Assembly: GCF_011193355.1 (NCBI RefSeq)
Contig: NZ_CP049780.1
Location: 1,883,207 to 1,947,206 of the forward strand
DNA length: 64,000 bases
Source: Streptomyces sp. JB150
GTDB lineage: Bacteria; Actinomycetota; Actinomycetes; Streptomycetales; Streptomycetaceae
Direction of reading: 5' to 3'
The position numbers and the translations under genes are program-made. The notes under the pieces are model-generated. The model was not told the origin of the DNA. It saw nothing but the letters and a program-made list of their open reading frames with translations, and ran no database searches. Shown piece after piece: positions 48,782 to 57,899 of the stretch (its first letter is position 1; every line of letters starts with the position of its first letter).

Positions 48782-48834
48782 CTCTTCACCTCAACGTAGT
48801 CGTCGGCATTCGGCAAGACGGTAGGTCACATCGC

Positions 48835-49119
48835 TCACAGCCGGCTCACGATCGAGATCAGGATGTAGACGATGATCATCAGTACGAAGAAGGACAGGTC
48901 GAGCGCCACGCCCCCGAGACGCAGCGGCGGAATGAACCGCCGCAGAAGCTTGAGCGGTGGATCAGTGACAGTGTAGGTGGCCTCCAGAACGACCACCATC
49001 GCCTTGCCGGGTTGCCACGAGCGGGCGAACTGGAAGACGTAGTCCATGACCAACCGGAAGATGAGCACGATGAGGAAGCACATCAGCGCGATGTAGACGA
49101 CATCCAGGACCACGCTCAT
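48835..49119 (-). CDS. yggT: YggT family membrane protein
   Basis: A 94-residue protein with two membrane helices (about 5-25 and 70-90) flanking VTDPPLKLLRRFIPPLRLGG, the YggT/YlmG signature. YlmG-type genes next to sepF and divIVA are linked to septum and envelope organisation. The gap to divIVA is 53 bp. Confidence 0.93.
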   Translation of the reverse strand: MSVVLDVVYIALMCFLIVLIFRLVMDYVFQFARSWQPGKAMVVVLEATYTVTDPPLKLLRRFIPPLRLGGVALDLSFFVLMIIVYILISIVSRL

Positions 49120-49190
49120 GCCCGTGCTTCCCTCTCCCCTGTTTCCCGTGCTGTGGTACTGCTTTGTACCGCTTTTTCCGGTCGTGCGTC

Positions 49191-49832
49191 TCAGCTCTGG
49201 TTGAAGAACCCGCCCTCTGCGATGCGGGCCTTGTCCTCCGCCGTGACATCGACGTTAGCAGGCGACAACAGGAACACCTTCTGCGTCACCCGCTCGATGC
49301 TGCCGTGAAGACCAAACACCAGACCGGCCGCAAAGTCGACAAGTCGCTTCGCGTCTGTGTCGTCCATCTCAGTCAAGTTCATGATCACCGGGGTGCCCTC
49401 ACGGAAGTGTTCCCCGATGGTACGGGCCTCGTTGTAGGTCCGCGGGTGAAGCGTGGTGATCCGGTAAGGCTCTCGTTCCGACACGACCTTGGGCATGATC
49501 ACCGGTGCGTTCTTCTCCAGGCTTGCGCGTTCTTGTGTGATGGATGCCACGGGCGCGATGCGCGCGGGGCGACTCGATTCCGCGGGTAGCGAAGCGGAGT
49601 GCGCCACCGGCTCGCGGGGCGTGGGCGGATGCACCACTCGCACCGATTCTTCCCTCTGGGGCTGATGTGAACCATGCGACTGGTGGGACGGTTCGTGCCG
49701 TCGGTGATCCCGCTCGGGCTCCGGGTCCAGTTCGGGCTCGAAGTCGTCGTCGGGATCGAATCCCCGGCCGTCGTACCCATCGTCCTCCACGAGGCCGAGG
49801 TAGACCGCCATCTTGCGCATCGCGCCGGCCAT
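49191..49832 (-). CDS. sepF: SepF cell division protein
   Basis: A 213-residue FtsZ-binding septum protein. The N-terminal membrane-binding amphipathic helix [16 protein letters not shown], an acidic/His linker, and the SepF fold ([60 protein letters not shown]) are all present. ATG 49832 has GGAGGA upstream and is preferred to the frame start at 49922. Confidence 0.96.
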   Translation of the reverse strand: MAGAMRKMAVYLGLVEDDGYDGRGFDPDDDFEPELDPEPERDHRRHEPSHQSHGSHQPQREESVRVVHPPTPREPVAHSASLPAESSRPARIAPVASITQERASLEKNAPVIMPKVVSEREPYRITTLHPRTYNEARTIGEHFREGTPVIMNLTEMDDTDAKRLVDFAAGLVFGLHGSIERVTQKVFLLSPANVDVTAEDKARIAEGGFFNQS

Positions 49833-49961
49833 GCTCTGAGTCCTCCGCTCTGTGGTGGATCGGCTCACGACTGCCAAGTCCCTGCGATCCACGAGGTCGT
49901 TATGTCCGCCCTTCGACGGCAATGACCATATTTTCTGCTGTGGTCCGACTTCCTGGCGACG

Positions 49962-50681
49962 TTACCCGAGCCTGGGGCGGACTCCGAGTACCGCGGTGCC
50001 GACGCGTACATGTGTCGCTCCGGCGGCCACGGCCTGTTCGAGGTCCGCGCTCATCCCTGCCGAGACCATGTTCGCAGCCGGATGGGCCCGGCGCAGGTCG
50101 GTCGACAAATCCATCAACCGCTCGAACACCGCCTGTTGGCGACCGGCGTACTCCCCGGTCAGAGGTGCGACGGTCATCAGCCCGGCGAGCCGCAGCCCGG
50201 GCGAGCCGGCGACCAGGTCCGCCAACTCCCCGATCCCCTCGGGCGCCACGCCGCCCCGCTCGCCCCGGCCGCTCGCCCCCGCGTCGAAGGCGACCTGCAC
50301 GAGGCAGCCGATCTCGCGCCCGGCGCGTACCGCCTCCTTGGACAGGGTCGTCACCAGCCGGGCGCGGTCGACGGACTGCACCACATCCGCGTAACCGATC
50401 ACAGATCGGACCTTGTTGGTCTGCAACTGACCGACGAAGTGCCAGGAAAGGGGCAGATCCGAACAGATGGCGGCCTTGGGGGCCGCGTCCTGGTCACGGT
50501 TCTCGGCGACATGGCGCACACCGAGCTCCGACAGGATCCGCACATCGTCGGCGGGATAGGTCTTGGTGACCACGATCAGGGTCACCTCTTCACGCTTGCG
50601 GCCGGCCGCCGCGCAGGCCGCGGCGATGCGCTCCTCGACCCGCGCCAGGTTTCCGGCGAGTTCGTCCCTACGGTCCGTCAT
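49962..50681 (-). CDS. yggS: YggS/PLPBP family PLP homeostasis protein
   Basis: A 239-residue single-domain relative of alanine racemase that binds PLP. The PLP Lys is in LIVVTKTYPADDVRIL, and HVAENRDQDAAPKA and WHFVGQLQTNKVR are family signatures. It is thought to buffer PLP and amino-acid pools and has no known catalytic activity. pgeF lies 6 bp upstream in the same direction. Confidence 0.95.
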   Translation of the reverse strand: MTDRRDELAGNLARVEERIAAACAAAGRKREEVTLIVVTKTYPADDVRILSELGVRHVAENRDQDAAPKAAICSDLPLSWHFVGQLQTNKVRSVIGYADVVQSVDRARLVTTLSKEAVRAGREIGCLVQVAFDAGASGRGERGGVAPEGIGELADLVAGSPGLRLAGLMTVAPLTGEYAGRQQAVFERLMDLSTDLRRAHPAANMVSAGMSADLEQAVAAGATHVRVGTAVLGVRPRLG

Positions 50682-50687
50682 GCCCCA

Positions 50688-51419
50688 TCAGTCCAGCCAG
50701 ACATAGCCCGCCAGCCGACCGGTGGTGCGGTCGCGGCGGTACGAGAAGTGGTCGTGCGACTCCAGCGTGCACACCGGCGACTGCGCCCGGTCGCACACCC
50801 CCAGCCGTTCGAGCTGCGCGTGCACCCCCGCGGTCACGTCGACCGCCGGAGTGCCCCAGCTGGTGACGGCGTGCGCCGCCGGCTCGACGGCGGCCACCTC
50901 GGCGCGCATCGCCTCCGGCACCTCGTAGCACCGGCCGCAGACGGCGGGTCCGGTGCGGGCGACGATCCGGGAGGGCGCGGCGCCGAGTGCGGTCATGGCC
51001 CGGACGGCGGCGGGGACGACCCCCGCGACCATTCCCGGCCGGCCCGCGTGGGCGGCGGCCGCCACCCCGGCGACCGGGTCGGCCAGCAGCACGGGGGTGC
51101 AGTCGGCGGTGAGCACGGCGAGGGCGAGTCCCCGGCGGGCGGTGACCACCGCGTCCACCGACGGGATGTCGGCGGCCGAGGCCCACGGTCCGTCGACCAC
51201 CGCCACGTCGTTGCCGTGCACCTGGTTCATCCAGACCACCCGGGCCGGGTCGAGGCCCAGCGTCTTCGCCGCCAGCTCCCGGTTGGCCGTCACGGCGGCC
51301 GGGTCGTCACCGACCGCGCCGCCGAGGTTGAGCTCCTCATACGGAGCGGCGCTCACCCCGCCCCACCGGTCGGTGAAGGCGAAGTGCGCGCCGCTCACGC
51401 TCTCGCGCTGTCCTATCAC
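50688..51419 (-). CDS. pgeF: PgeF/YlmD family purine nucleoside phosphorylase / laccase-like protein
   Basis: A 243-residue protein of the YfiH/YlmD family. Conserved His/Cys segments are [42 protein letters not shown] and [15 protein letters not shown]. Members act as adenosine phosphorylases or polyphenol oxidases, and PgeF of E. coli edits wall precursors, which would fit the dcw setting. GTG 51419 overlaps the ftsZ stop by 4 bp. Confidence 0.92.
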   Translation of the reverse strand: MIGQRESVSGAHFAFTDRWGGVSAAPYEELNLGGAVGDDPAAVTANRELAAKTLGLDPARVVWMNQVHGNDVAVVDGPWASAADIPSVDAVVTARRGLALAVLTADCTPVLLADPVAGVAAAAHAGRPGMVAGVVPAAVRAMTALGAAPSRIVARTGPAVCGRCYEVPEAMRAEVAAVEPAAHAVTSWGTPAVDVTAGVHAQLERLGVCDRAQSPVCTLESHDHFSYRRDRTTGRLAGYVWLD

Positions 51420-52621
51420 TTCAGGAAGTCCGGTACGTCCAGCTCCTCGGCCGCGCTGTCCGTGTAGGTCCGCGGCGCCGGGGTGACCGGCGGGGCGACC
51501 GGGATGTCGTTCACCGGCTCCGGCGCGGGCTCCGGCTCCTCCTTCGGCGTGACGCTGCCCAGCGAGCCGAAGGACGGGCGGCTCTCCGGCTGCCGCGCCG
51601 GCGGAGCGGGCTCCTCGCGGCGGGCCGGGGCCGAGGAGGCCGAGCCGAGGACGTTGTCCCGGCGGGCCGGCGGCTGGCCGCCGTCGAAGCCGGCCGCGAT
51701 CACGGTGACCCGCACCTCGTCGCCGAGGGCGTCGTCGATGACCGCGCCGAAGATGATGTTCGCCTCGGGGTGGGCGGCCTCGCTGACCAGCTGGGCCGCC
51801 TCGTTGATCTCGAACAGGCCGAGGTCGGAGCCGCCGGAGATGGAGAGCAGCACGCCGCGGGCGCCGTCGATGGACGCCTCCAGCAGCGGGGAGGAGATCG
51901 CCATCTCGGCCGCGGCCACCGCGCGGTCGTCGCCGCGGGCCGAGCCGATGCCCATGAGGGCCGAGCCGGCCTCGGACATGACCGACTTGACGTCGGCGAA
52001 GTCCAGGTTGATCAGGCCGGGGGTGGTGATGAGGTCGGTGATGCCCTGAACGCCGGAGAGCAGGACCTGGTCCGCCGACTTGAAGGCGTCGAGGACCGAG
52101 ACCTGGCGGTCCGAGATGGACAGCAGGCGGTCGTTCGGGATGACGATGAGGGTGTCGACCTCTTCGCGCAGCTCGGCGATGCCGTCCTCGGCCTGGTTCG
52201 CGCGGCGCCGTCCCTCGAAGGTGAACGGGCGCGTGACCACGCCGATGGTGAGCGCGCCGAGGGAGCGTGCGATGTTGGCCACGACGGGCGCGCCGCCGGT
52301 GCCGGTGCCGCCGCCTTCACCGGCCGTCACGAAGACCATGTCGGCCCCCTTGAGGACCTCCTCGATCTCCTCGCGGTGGTCCTCGGCGGCCTTGCGGCCG
52401 ACGGCCGGGTTGGCTCCGGCGCCGAGTCCGCGGGTGAGTTCACGGCCGACGTCCAGCTTGACGTCGGCGTCGCTCATCAACAGAGCTTGCGCGTCGGTGT
52501 TGATGGCGATGAACTCGACGCCCTTGAGACCGACCTCGATCATCCGGTTGATGGCATTGACACCACCGCCGCCGACACCGATGACTTTGATGACTGCGAG
52601 GTAGTTCTGCGGTGCTGCCAC
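51416..52621 (-). CDS. ftsZ: Cell division GTPase FtsZ
   Basis: A 401-residue tubulin homologue that builds the Z-ring for vegetative cross-walls and sporulation septa. The GTP-binding signature is [15 protein letters not shown], with NTDAQAL and the T7-loop region [23 protein letters not shown] Pro/Ser/Glu-rich linker leads to the C-terminal peptide ELDVPDFLK, which binds SepF and other partners. It starts at GTG 52621. Several promoters are known upstream of ftsZ in S. coelicolor; see 52649-52819. Confidence 0.98.
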   Translation of the reverse strand: MAAPQNYLAVIKVIGVGGGGVNAINRMIEVGLKGVEFIAINTDAQALLMSDADVKLDVGRELTRGLGAGANPAVGRKAAEDHREEIEEVLKGADMVFVTAGEGGGTGTGGAPVVANIARSLGALTIGVVTRPFTFEGRRRANQAEDGIAELREEVDTLIVIPNDRLLSISDRQVSVLDAFKSADQVLLSGVQGITDLITTPGLINLDFADVKSVMSEAGSALMGIGSARGDDRAVAAAEMAISSPLLEASIDGARGVLLSISGGSDLGLFEINEAAQLVSEAAHPEANIIFGAVIDDALGDEVRVTVIAAGFDGGQPPARRDNVLGSASSAPARREEPAPPARQPESRPSFGSLGSVTPKEEPEPAPEPVNDIPVAPPVTPAPRTYTDSAAEELDVPDFLK

Positions 52622-52728
52622 GTCGAAGGCCTCTCGCCTCGAGTTACGTGTCGCCGTACCGGCGTGGGCACTGCGCCCGCGCGATCCGACGACTGATGCC
52701 GAATGGGACGGTCCGTATCGCCGACCCG

Positions 52729-52753
52729 AACCCTAACGTTGAAGTTTAGGGTT
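52729..52753. promoter_or_regulatory. Palindrome in the ftsZ leader
   Basis: AACCCTAA (52729-52736) and TTAGGGTT (52746-52753) are perfect 8-bp arms around a 9-nt spacer. It lies in the AT-richer stretch between the putative promoter and the start codon. Confidence 0.45.
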
Positions 52754-52789
52754 ACCAGTGTGTCTGTTCCCTGGAGTCTTCTGAACAGG

Positions 52790-52819
52790 ACACTAAGTCG
52801 ACAAGTGGCGCACGTTCAA
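52790..52819 (-). promoter_or_regulatory. Putative ftsZ promoter
   Basis: On the minus strand -35 TTGAAC (52814-52819), an 18-bp spacer and -10 TAGTGT (52790-52795). The -10 overlaps GACAC at 52789-52793, the core motif bound by WhiA. Further GTGTC copies are at 52648-52652 and 52760-52764. Transcription would start about 160 nt before the GTG. Confidence 0.5.
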
Positions 52820-52909
52820 CGAACACGCCGAACCTCCCGTTTTTCTTTTCACCCTATGTGATCAGCCATAGCGGTGCCCAACCAGGGTGCTGGCCTGCGC
52901 GGATGTGCG

Positions 52910-53704
52910 TCAACTCCCCGATGACGCGGGGGCGGTGGGGACGCTGACGTCGAAGTGCCGCGCGGACGGGGCCGCTTTCAGCAGAGCGGTGAGGGTACGG
53001 GCCTTCGCGGCCCCCTTCTCGCCGCTCCCCCAGGCCACGGTGCGCCCGTCCGTCAACGTCAGCGAGATGTCGTCGTAGGAACGCACCTTGACCGCCCGGG
53101 TGCGGTGCGCGACCGCCTCCGGCAGCGCCCCGGCCACCCGGACCGCCTCCCGGACCAGCCGTCCCTCCCCGAAGCGGCGCAGGCTGGCCGCGGCGGAACG
53201 GGACCGCGACGGCCTCAATTCGAGAAGGGGAACGCCTTTCGGGGCGTGAGAAACCGTGGCGAAACGGACGCCTCCCTTGTCCACTTCCACGAACTTCCCG
53301 CCCTTTTTCACCAGCAGAACCGGAGTGCGCTCGGTTACTTTTAGCCCGATTCCCTGCGGCCAGGAACGGACCACATCAACGGCGGCAATTCGGGGCAATT
53401 TCCGGCGCAGCCGGTTCTCCATGGCCCCCGTGTCGACGGAGGCCAGCGGAGCCCCGAGGGGCGCGTCGGCCGCCTCGCGCACCTGCGCCGGGGTGAGCAC
53501 CCGGGTACCGGAGACGGAGACCTCCTCCAGCCGCAGCCACTGCGAGCCGTACAGCACCCAGCCGCCGCCCGCGCCGAGCAGCGCCAGGGCGACGGCCAGG
53601 GCGATGAGGGTGCGGAGCGCGGGCAGCCGCGGCCGCCGGGCGGGAGGCGGGCCGGACGACTCCTGCTGGCGCGCACCGCGCTCGGCGGTGGTGGGTCCGG
53701 CCAC
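52910..53704 (-). CDS. ftsQ: FtsQ/DivIB divisome protein
   Basis: A 264-residue bitopic protein: cytoplasmic Arg/Pro-rich tail, one membrane helix (about 28-48), then the POTRA domain (LRLEEVSVSGTRVLTPAQVREAADAPLGAPLASVDTGAMENRLRRKLP) and the beta domain ending in RHFDVSVPTAPASSGS. It links early and late divisome proteins. The segment 53200-53400 is visibly lower in GC than its neighbours. Repeat copy C lies 38 bp upstream, between ftsQ and murG. Confidence 0.95.
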   Translation of the reverse strand: MAGPTTAERGARQQESSGPPPARRPRLPALRTLIALAVALALLGAGGGWVLYGSQWLRLEEVSVSGTRVLTPAQVREAADAPLGAPLASVDTGAMENRLRRKLPRIAAVDVVRSWPQGIGLKVTERTPVLLVKKGGKFVEVDKGGVRFATVSHAPKGVPLLELRPSRSRSAAASLRRFGEGRLVREAVRVAGALPEAVAHRTRAVKVRSYDDISLTLTDGRTVAWGSGEKGAAKARTLTALLKAAPSARHFDVSVPTAPASSGS

Positions 53705-53742
53705 GCTCCCTGCCTTCCGCTCACATCGACATACGGTTCCTT

Positions 53743-53821
53743 GGGCGTGCCTCGCCGATCATGCCGGGCTCCCGGCGCCTGGCACCGCTCGCTGATCCGG
53801 CCTGACCGACGAGACACCCCC
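53743..53821 (-). repeat. Interspersed MITE-like repeat, copy C (79 bp, internally deleted, inverted)
   Basis: Read on the minus strand it joins the first ~36 nt of the copy A type (GGGGGTGTCTCGTCGGTCA...) directly to the last ~45 nt (...CATGATCGGCGAGGCACGCCC). About 118 nt of interior is lost; the junction lies at a GCGG shared by both sides. The ends pair at 15 of 19 positions. The end base is part of the murG stop codon (53821-53823). Confidence 0.82.
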
Positions 53822-54918
53822 TACTGGTGTGCACGGTGGGCGGCGATCGCCTCGTACACCATGCCGACCAGCAGCTGGTCGGCGTCCCGGCGGCCGAACT
53901 CGGCGGCGGCGCGGGACATCTCGTACAGCCGGTGCGGGTCGGCGAGCACGGGCAGGACGTTCTGCTGCACCCACTCGGGGGTGAGTTCCGCGTCGTCGAC
54001 CAGCAGGCCGCCGCCGGCCTTGACCACCGGCTGGGCGTTCAGCCGCTGCTCGCCGTTGCCGATGGGCAGCGGGACGTAGGCGGCCGGGAGTCCGACGGCG
54101 GAGAGTTCGGCGACGGTCATCGCGCCCGCGCGGCAGAGCATCATGTCGGCCGCGGCGTACGCGAGGTCCATCCGGTCCAGGTAACTTACCGGGATGTAAG
54201 GGGGCATCCCCGGCATCTGGTGCACCTGCGGCAGTTCGTTCTTCGGGCCGACCGCGTGCAGGATCTGGATCCCGGCCTGCTGCAGCCACGGCGCGACCTG
54301 CTGCACGACCTCGTTCAGACGGCGCGCGCCCTGCGAGCCGCCGGAGACGAGCAGGGTCGGCAGGTTCGGGTCGAGCCCGAACATCGCGCGCGCCTCGGGG
54401 CGGGCGGCGGCCCGGTCCAGGGTGGCGATGGAGTGCCGCAGCGGGATGCCGATGTAGCGGGCGTTGCGCAGCTTGCTGTCCGGCGTGGCGACGGCGACCT
54501 GCGCGGCGTACCGCGAACCGATCTTGTTGGCGAGGCCGGGGCGGGCGTTGGCCTCGTGGATGACGATCGGCACGCCGAGCCGCTTGGCGGCCAGATAGCC
54601 GGGCAGCGCCACATAGCCGCCGAAGCCGACCACGACGTCCGCCTTGGTGCGCTCCAGGATCTGCTCGGCCGCCTTGATGGTGCCGCGCAGCCGGCCCGGG
54701 ACGGTGATCAGCTCGGGGGTGGGCTTGCGGGGCAGCGGTACGGCCGGGATCAGCGCCAGCTCGTAGCCCCGCTCGGGGACCAGCCTGGTCTCCAGACCGC
54801 GCTCCGTGCCCAGGGCCGTGATGCCCACGGTCGGGTCCTGCCTGCGCAGGGCGTCCGCGAGGGCGAGCGCGGGCTCGATGTGGCCCGCGGTGCCCCCGCC
54901 GGCGAGTACGACATGCAC
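53821..54918 (-). CDS. murG: Lipid II synthase MurG (GlcNAc transferase)
   Basis: A 365-residue membrane-associated GT28 glycosyltransferase that adds GlcNAc to lipid I. The glycine loop [33 protein letters not shown] and [15 protein letters not shown] (UDP-binding half) are canonical, as is [18 protein letters not shown]. It is tightly linked to ftsW (6 bp apart). Its stop codon touches repeat copy C. Confidence 0.97.
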   Translation of the reverse strand: MHVVLAGGGTAGHIEPALALADALRRQDPTVGITALGTERGLETRLVPERGYELALIPAVPLPRKPTPELITVPGRLRGTIKAAEQILERTKADVVVGFGGYVALPGYLAAKRLGVPIVIHEANARPGLANKIGSRYAAQVAVATPDSKLRNARYIGIPLRHSIATLDRAAARPEARAMFGLDPNLPTLLVSGGSQGARRLNEVVQQVAPWLQQAGIQILHAVGPKNELPQVHQMPGMPPYIPVSYLDRMDLAYAAADMMLCRAGAMTVAELSAVGLPAAYVPLPIGNGEQRLNAQPVVKAGGGLLVDDAELTPEWVQQNVLPVLADPHRLYEMSRAAAEFGRRDADQLLVGMVYEAIAAHRAHQ

Positions 54919-54924
54919 CGAAAT

Positions 54925-56268
54925 TCACCGCTCTCCGGACGAGCGCACCGCCGAGGTGCGCCGTCGCATCGTGTTCCATCTCCGGGGCCCCGCAGAGCCC
55001 CCAGCCCCCCGCTTTCTACCAAAGCGGGGTTGCCGCATCGCAAGCGCCGCCCGCGCAGCGGGCTCGTCGCGCGCGAAGGCGATCAGCAGCCCGATGGCGA
55101 ACATGGTCGGCAGCAGGGCGGATCCTCCGTAGGAGAACAGCGGGAGGGGGACTCCGGCGATCGGCAGCAGGCCGAGCACCGCACCCATGTTGATCACGGC
55201 CTGGGCCGTGATCCAGGTGGTCACGCCTCCCGCGGCATACCTGACGAAGGGGTCCTCCGTGCGTCCGGCCACGCGGATACCCGCATAGCCTAGAGCGGCG
55301 AAGAGGGCGAGCACCGACAGCGTCCCCGCCAGGCCCAGTTCCTCACCGGTGACGGCGAAGATGAAGTCGGTGTGCGCTTCGGGGAGTTGACCCCATTTTT
55401 CCACACTCGCGCCGAGGCCGGAACCGAAGAGTCCGCCGGACGCGAGGGCGTAGATCCCGTGCACGGCCTGCCAGCAGGAGCCGTCGGGGCCCATCTCCGT
55501 GGCGCCGATGCAGGCGAAGCGGTCCAGCCGGTTGGAGTTGGTCTGGATCAGCAGCGCGCCGATCGCCCCGGCGACCGCCAGCACTCCGACGAACAGCCGG
55601 GTGGGCGCCCCCGCCAGCCACAGCAACCCGAACAGGATCGCCGTGACGATGATCGCGGTGCCCATGTCGCCGCCGAGCATGATCAGCCCGAGCAGCATGA
55701 ACGCCACCGGGACGAGCGGCACCAGCATGTGCTTCCACTGCGCCAGCAGCTTCTTGTCCTGCTTGCGGGCGAGCAGGTCGGCGCCCCACAGCACCAGGGC
55801 GAGCTTGCCGAACTCGCTGGGCTGAATCTGGAAGGAGCCGCCGAGCGCGATCCAGTTCTGGTTGCCGTTGACCGCCATCCCTATCCCGGGCACCTGCACC
55901 AGGGCCATCATGAAGACGGCGCCGGCGAGGATCGGGTAGGCGAGCGCGCGGTGCAGCCTGACCGGCATCCGGGAGGCCGCGTACAGCAGTCCGGCGCCGA
56001 TCACGGCGGCCAGCAGCTGCTTGCGGAAGAAGTAGGAGCCGGGCAGCGACATCTGCAACGCGGTGATCTGGGAGGCCGAGTAGACCATCACCAGGCCCAG
56101 CACGGTGATCAGCAGGCTGCCGCCGAGGATCAGGTAGTAGGCGGTCAGCGGGCGGTCCCAGGCCCTGCGGGCGCGCGTGTAGTACCGCGTGACCGGGTTC
56201 TCGCGGGGGGCGGCGAGGGGCCGCGCCGTGCGCGGCGCGGGCGGACGGCGCGTACGGCTACCCGGCAT
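54925..56268 (-). CDS. ftsW: SEDS family peptidoglycan polymerase FtsW
   Basis: A 447-residue protein with about ten membrane helices. SEDS signatures include VMVYSASQI, the catalytic region with WIALGGSFQIQPSEFGKLALVLW, GSGLGASVEKWGQLPEAHTDFIFAVTGEELG and PLPLFSYGGSALL. It polymerises lipid II at the septum with FtsI. The C-terminal cytoplasmic tail is basic. GGAGGA lies before ATG 56268. A 221-bp GC-rich gap separates it from murD; no gene is seen there. Confidence 0.96.
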   Translation of the reverse strand: MPGSRTRRPPAPRTARPLAAPRENPVTRYYTRARRAWDRPLTAYYLILGGSLLITVLGLVMVYSASQITALQMSLPGSYFFRKQLLAAVIGAGLLYAASRMPVRLHRALAYPILAGAVFMMALVQVPGIGMAVNGNQNWIALGGSFQIQPSEFGKLALVLWGADLLARKQDKKLLAQWKHMLVPLVPVAFMLLGLIMLGGDMGTAIIVTAILFGLLWLAGAPTRLFVGVLAVAGAIGALLIQTNSNRLDRFACIGATEMGPDGSCWQAVHGIYALASGGLFGSGLGASVEKWGQLPEAHTDFIFAVTGEELGLAGTLSVLALFAALGYAGIRVAGRTEDPFVRYAAGGVTTWITAQAVINMGAVLGLLPIAGVPLPLFSYGGSALLPTMFAIGLLIAFARDEPAARAALAMRQPRFGRKRGAGGSAGPRRWNTMRRRTSAVRSSGER

Positions 56269-56489
56269 GGCAGGCCCCCGTCCTCCGGCCGCGGCGGTAC
56301 GCCCCGGCGCGGGCCGCGCCGGTCCCGCGTGTCCTGTGGGCCGCGCGCGGGAGGCCGGGGGCCGGCGGGCGGGCGGGCCGTCGCCGTGCCGCGCCGCCGG
56401 CGGGCCCGCACCGGGCTGCCTGGAACCACATCCGAGTCACTCGTCCCTCCCAAGGGTCCCGAAGCACCCGCCGTGGTCGAGACCCGCCG

Positions 56490-57899
56490 TCAGGCGCCCG
56501 CTCCGAGTTCGCGGACCGCCGCCGCGAACGCGTCACCGCGCTGGTTGTAGTTGACGAACATGTCCATGGAGGCGCAGGCCGGGGCCAGCAGCACCGTGTC
56601 GCCGGGCCCGGCGAGGCGCCGGGCCTCCTGGACAGCCGCGAGCATCGCCCCAGTGTCGGTCCGGTCGAGGTCGACGACGGGTACTTCCGGGGCGTGTCGC
56701 GCGAGCGCTTCGCGGATCAGCGCGCGGTCGGCGCCGATCAGCACGACGCCGCGCAGCCGCTTCGCCGCGCTCGCGACCAGTTCGTCGAAGGTGGCGCCCT
56801 TGGCGAGGCCGCCCGCGATCCACACGATCGACTCGTAGGCGGCCAACGAGGCCTGCGCGGCGTGCGTGTTGGTCGCCTTGGAGTCGTCGACGTACGCGAC
56901 GCCGTCCACGTCGGCGACGTGCGCGATGCGGTGGGCGTCCGGGCGGAAGGCCCGCAGCCCGTCCCGTACGGCCTGCGGGGGCACTCCGAAGGCGCGGGCG
57001 AGGGCCGCCGCGGCAAGGGCGTTGGCGATGTTGTGCGGGGCCGGCGGGTCGACGTCGGCGACCTCCGCGAGTTCCTGGGCGTTCTTGTGCCGGTTCTCGA
57101 CGAAGGCGCGGTCGACGAGGATGCCCTCCACGACGCCGAGTTGGGACGGCGCGGGGGTGCCGAGGGTGAAGCCGATGGCGCGGCAGTCCTCCTCGACGTC
57201 GGCCTCGCGCACCAGGTCCTCGGTGGCCTTGTCGGCCACGTTGTAGACGCAGGCGACCCGATTGCCCTCGTAGATACGGCCCTTGTCCCTGGCGTACGCC
57301 TCCATGGAGCCGTGCCAGTCGAGGTGGTCGGGGGCGAGGTTGAGGACGGCGGCGGAGTGGGCGCGCAGGGACGGCGCCCAGTGCAGCTGGTAGCTGGACA
57401 GCTCCACGGCGAGGACGTCGTACTCCTCGTCGCCGAGCACCGCGTCCAGCAGCGAGACGCCGATGTTGCCGACGGCGGCGGTGCGCAGCCCGGCGGCCTT
57501 CAGGATGGAGGCCAGCATCTGCACGGTGGTGGTCTTGCCGTTGGTGCCGGTCACGCACAGCCAGGGCGCCGAGTCGGGGCGGCGCAGCCGCCAGGCCAGC
57601 TCCACGTCGCCCCAGATCGGGACCCCCGCCTCGCGGGCCGCCGTGAACAGCGGCTTGTCCGGCTTCCAGCCGGGCGCGGTGACGATCAGCTCGGTGCCCT
57701 CGGGCAGGGTCGCGCCGTCGCCGAGGCGGACGGTGACGCCCAGGTCCCGCAGCTCGGCGGCCTGTGCCCGGGCCCGCTCGTCGTCGCCGTCGTTGACGAC
57801 CGTGACGATCGCGCCGAGCCCGTGCAGCACCTTGGCCGCCGGGACGCCGGAGACGCCGAGCCCGGCGACGGTGACGCGCTTTCCCTGCCAGTCGGTCAC
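56490..57899 (-). CDS. murD: UDP-MurNAc-L-alanine:D-glutamate ligase
   Basis: A 469-residue ATP-dependent ligase adding D-Glu. The Rossmann-like start is VTVAGLGVSGVPAAKVL, the P-loop VTGTNGKTTTVQML, and further substrate-site motifs are NLAPDHLDWHGSMEAY and HNIANALAAAALA. GTG 57899 overlaps the mraY stop by 4 bp; a start five codons upstream is possible. Confidence 0.97.
   Translation of the reverse strand: MTDWQGKRVTVAGLGVSGVPAAKVLHGLGAIVTVVNDGDDERARAQAAELRDLGVTVRLGDGATLPEGTELIVTAPGWKPDKPLFTAAREAGVPIWGDVELAWRLRRPDSAPWLCVTGTNGKTTTVQMLASILKAAGLRTAAVGNIGVSLLDAVLGDEEYDVLAVELSSYQLHWAPSLRAHSAAVLNLAPDHLDWHGSMEAYARDKGRIYEGNRVACVYNVADKATEDLVREADVEEDCRAIGFTLGTPAPSQLGVVEGILVDRAFVENRHKNAQELAEVADVDPPAPHNIANALAAAALARAFGVPPQAVRDGLRAFRPDAHRIAHVADVDGVAYVDDSKATNTHAAQASLAAYESIVWIAGGLAKGATFDELVASAAKRLRGVVLIGADRALIREALARHAPEVPVVDLDRTDTGAMLAAVQEARRLAGPGDTVLLAPACASMDMFVNYNQRGDAFAAAVRELGAGA

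Noticed and set aside
54185..54200. Small inverted repeat CTTAC...GTAAG inside murG with rare codons
   Set aside because: Only 5-bp arms within a coding region; too weak to call a site.
56258..56536. 92-residue frame in the gap between ftsW and murD
   Set aside because: It overlaps the murD 3' end and the ftsW start, is Arg/Gly/Pro-rich and has no ribosome site.
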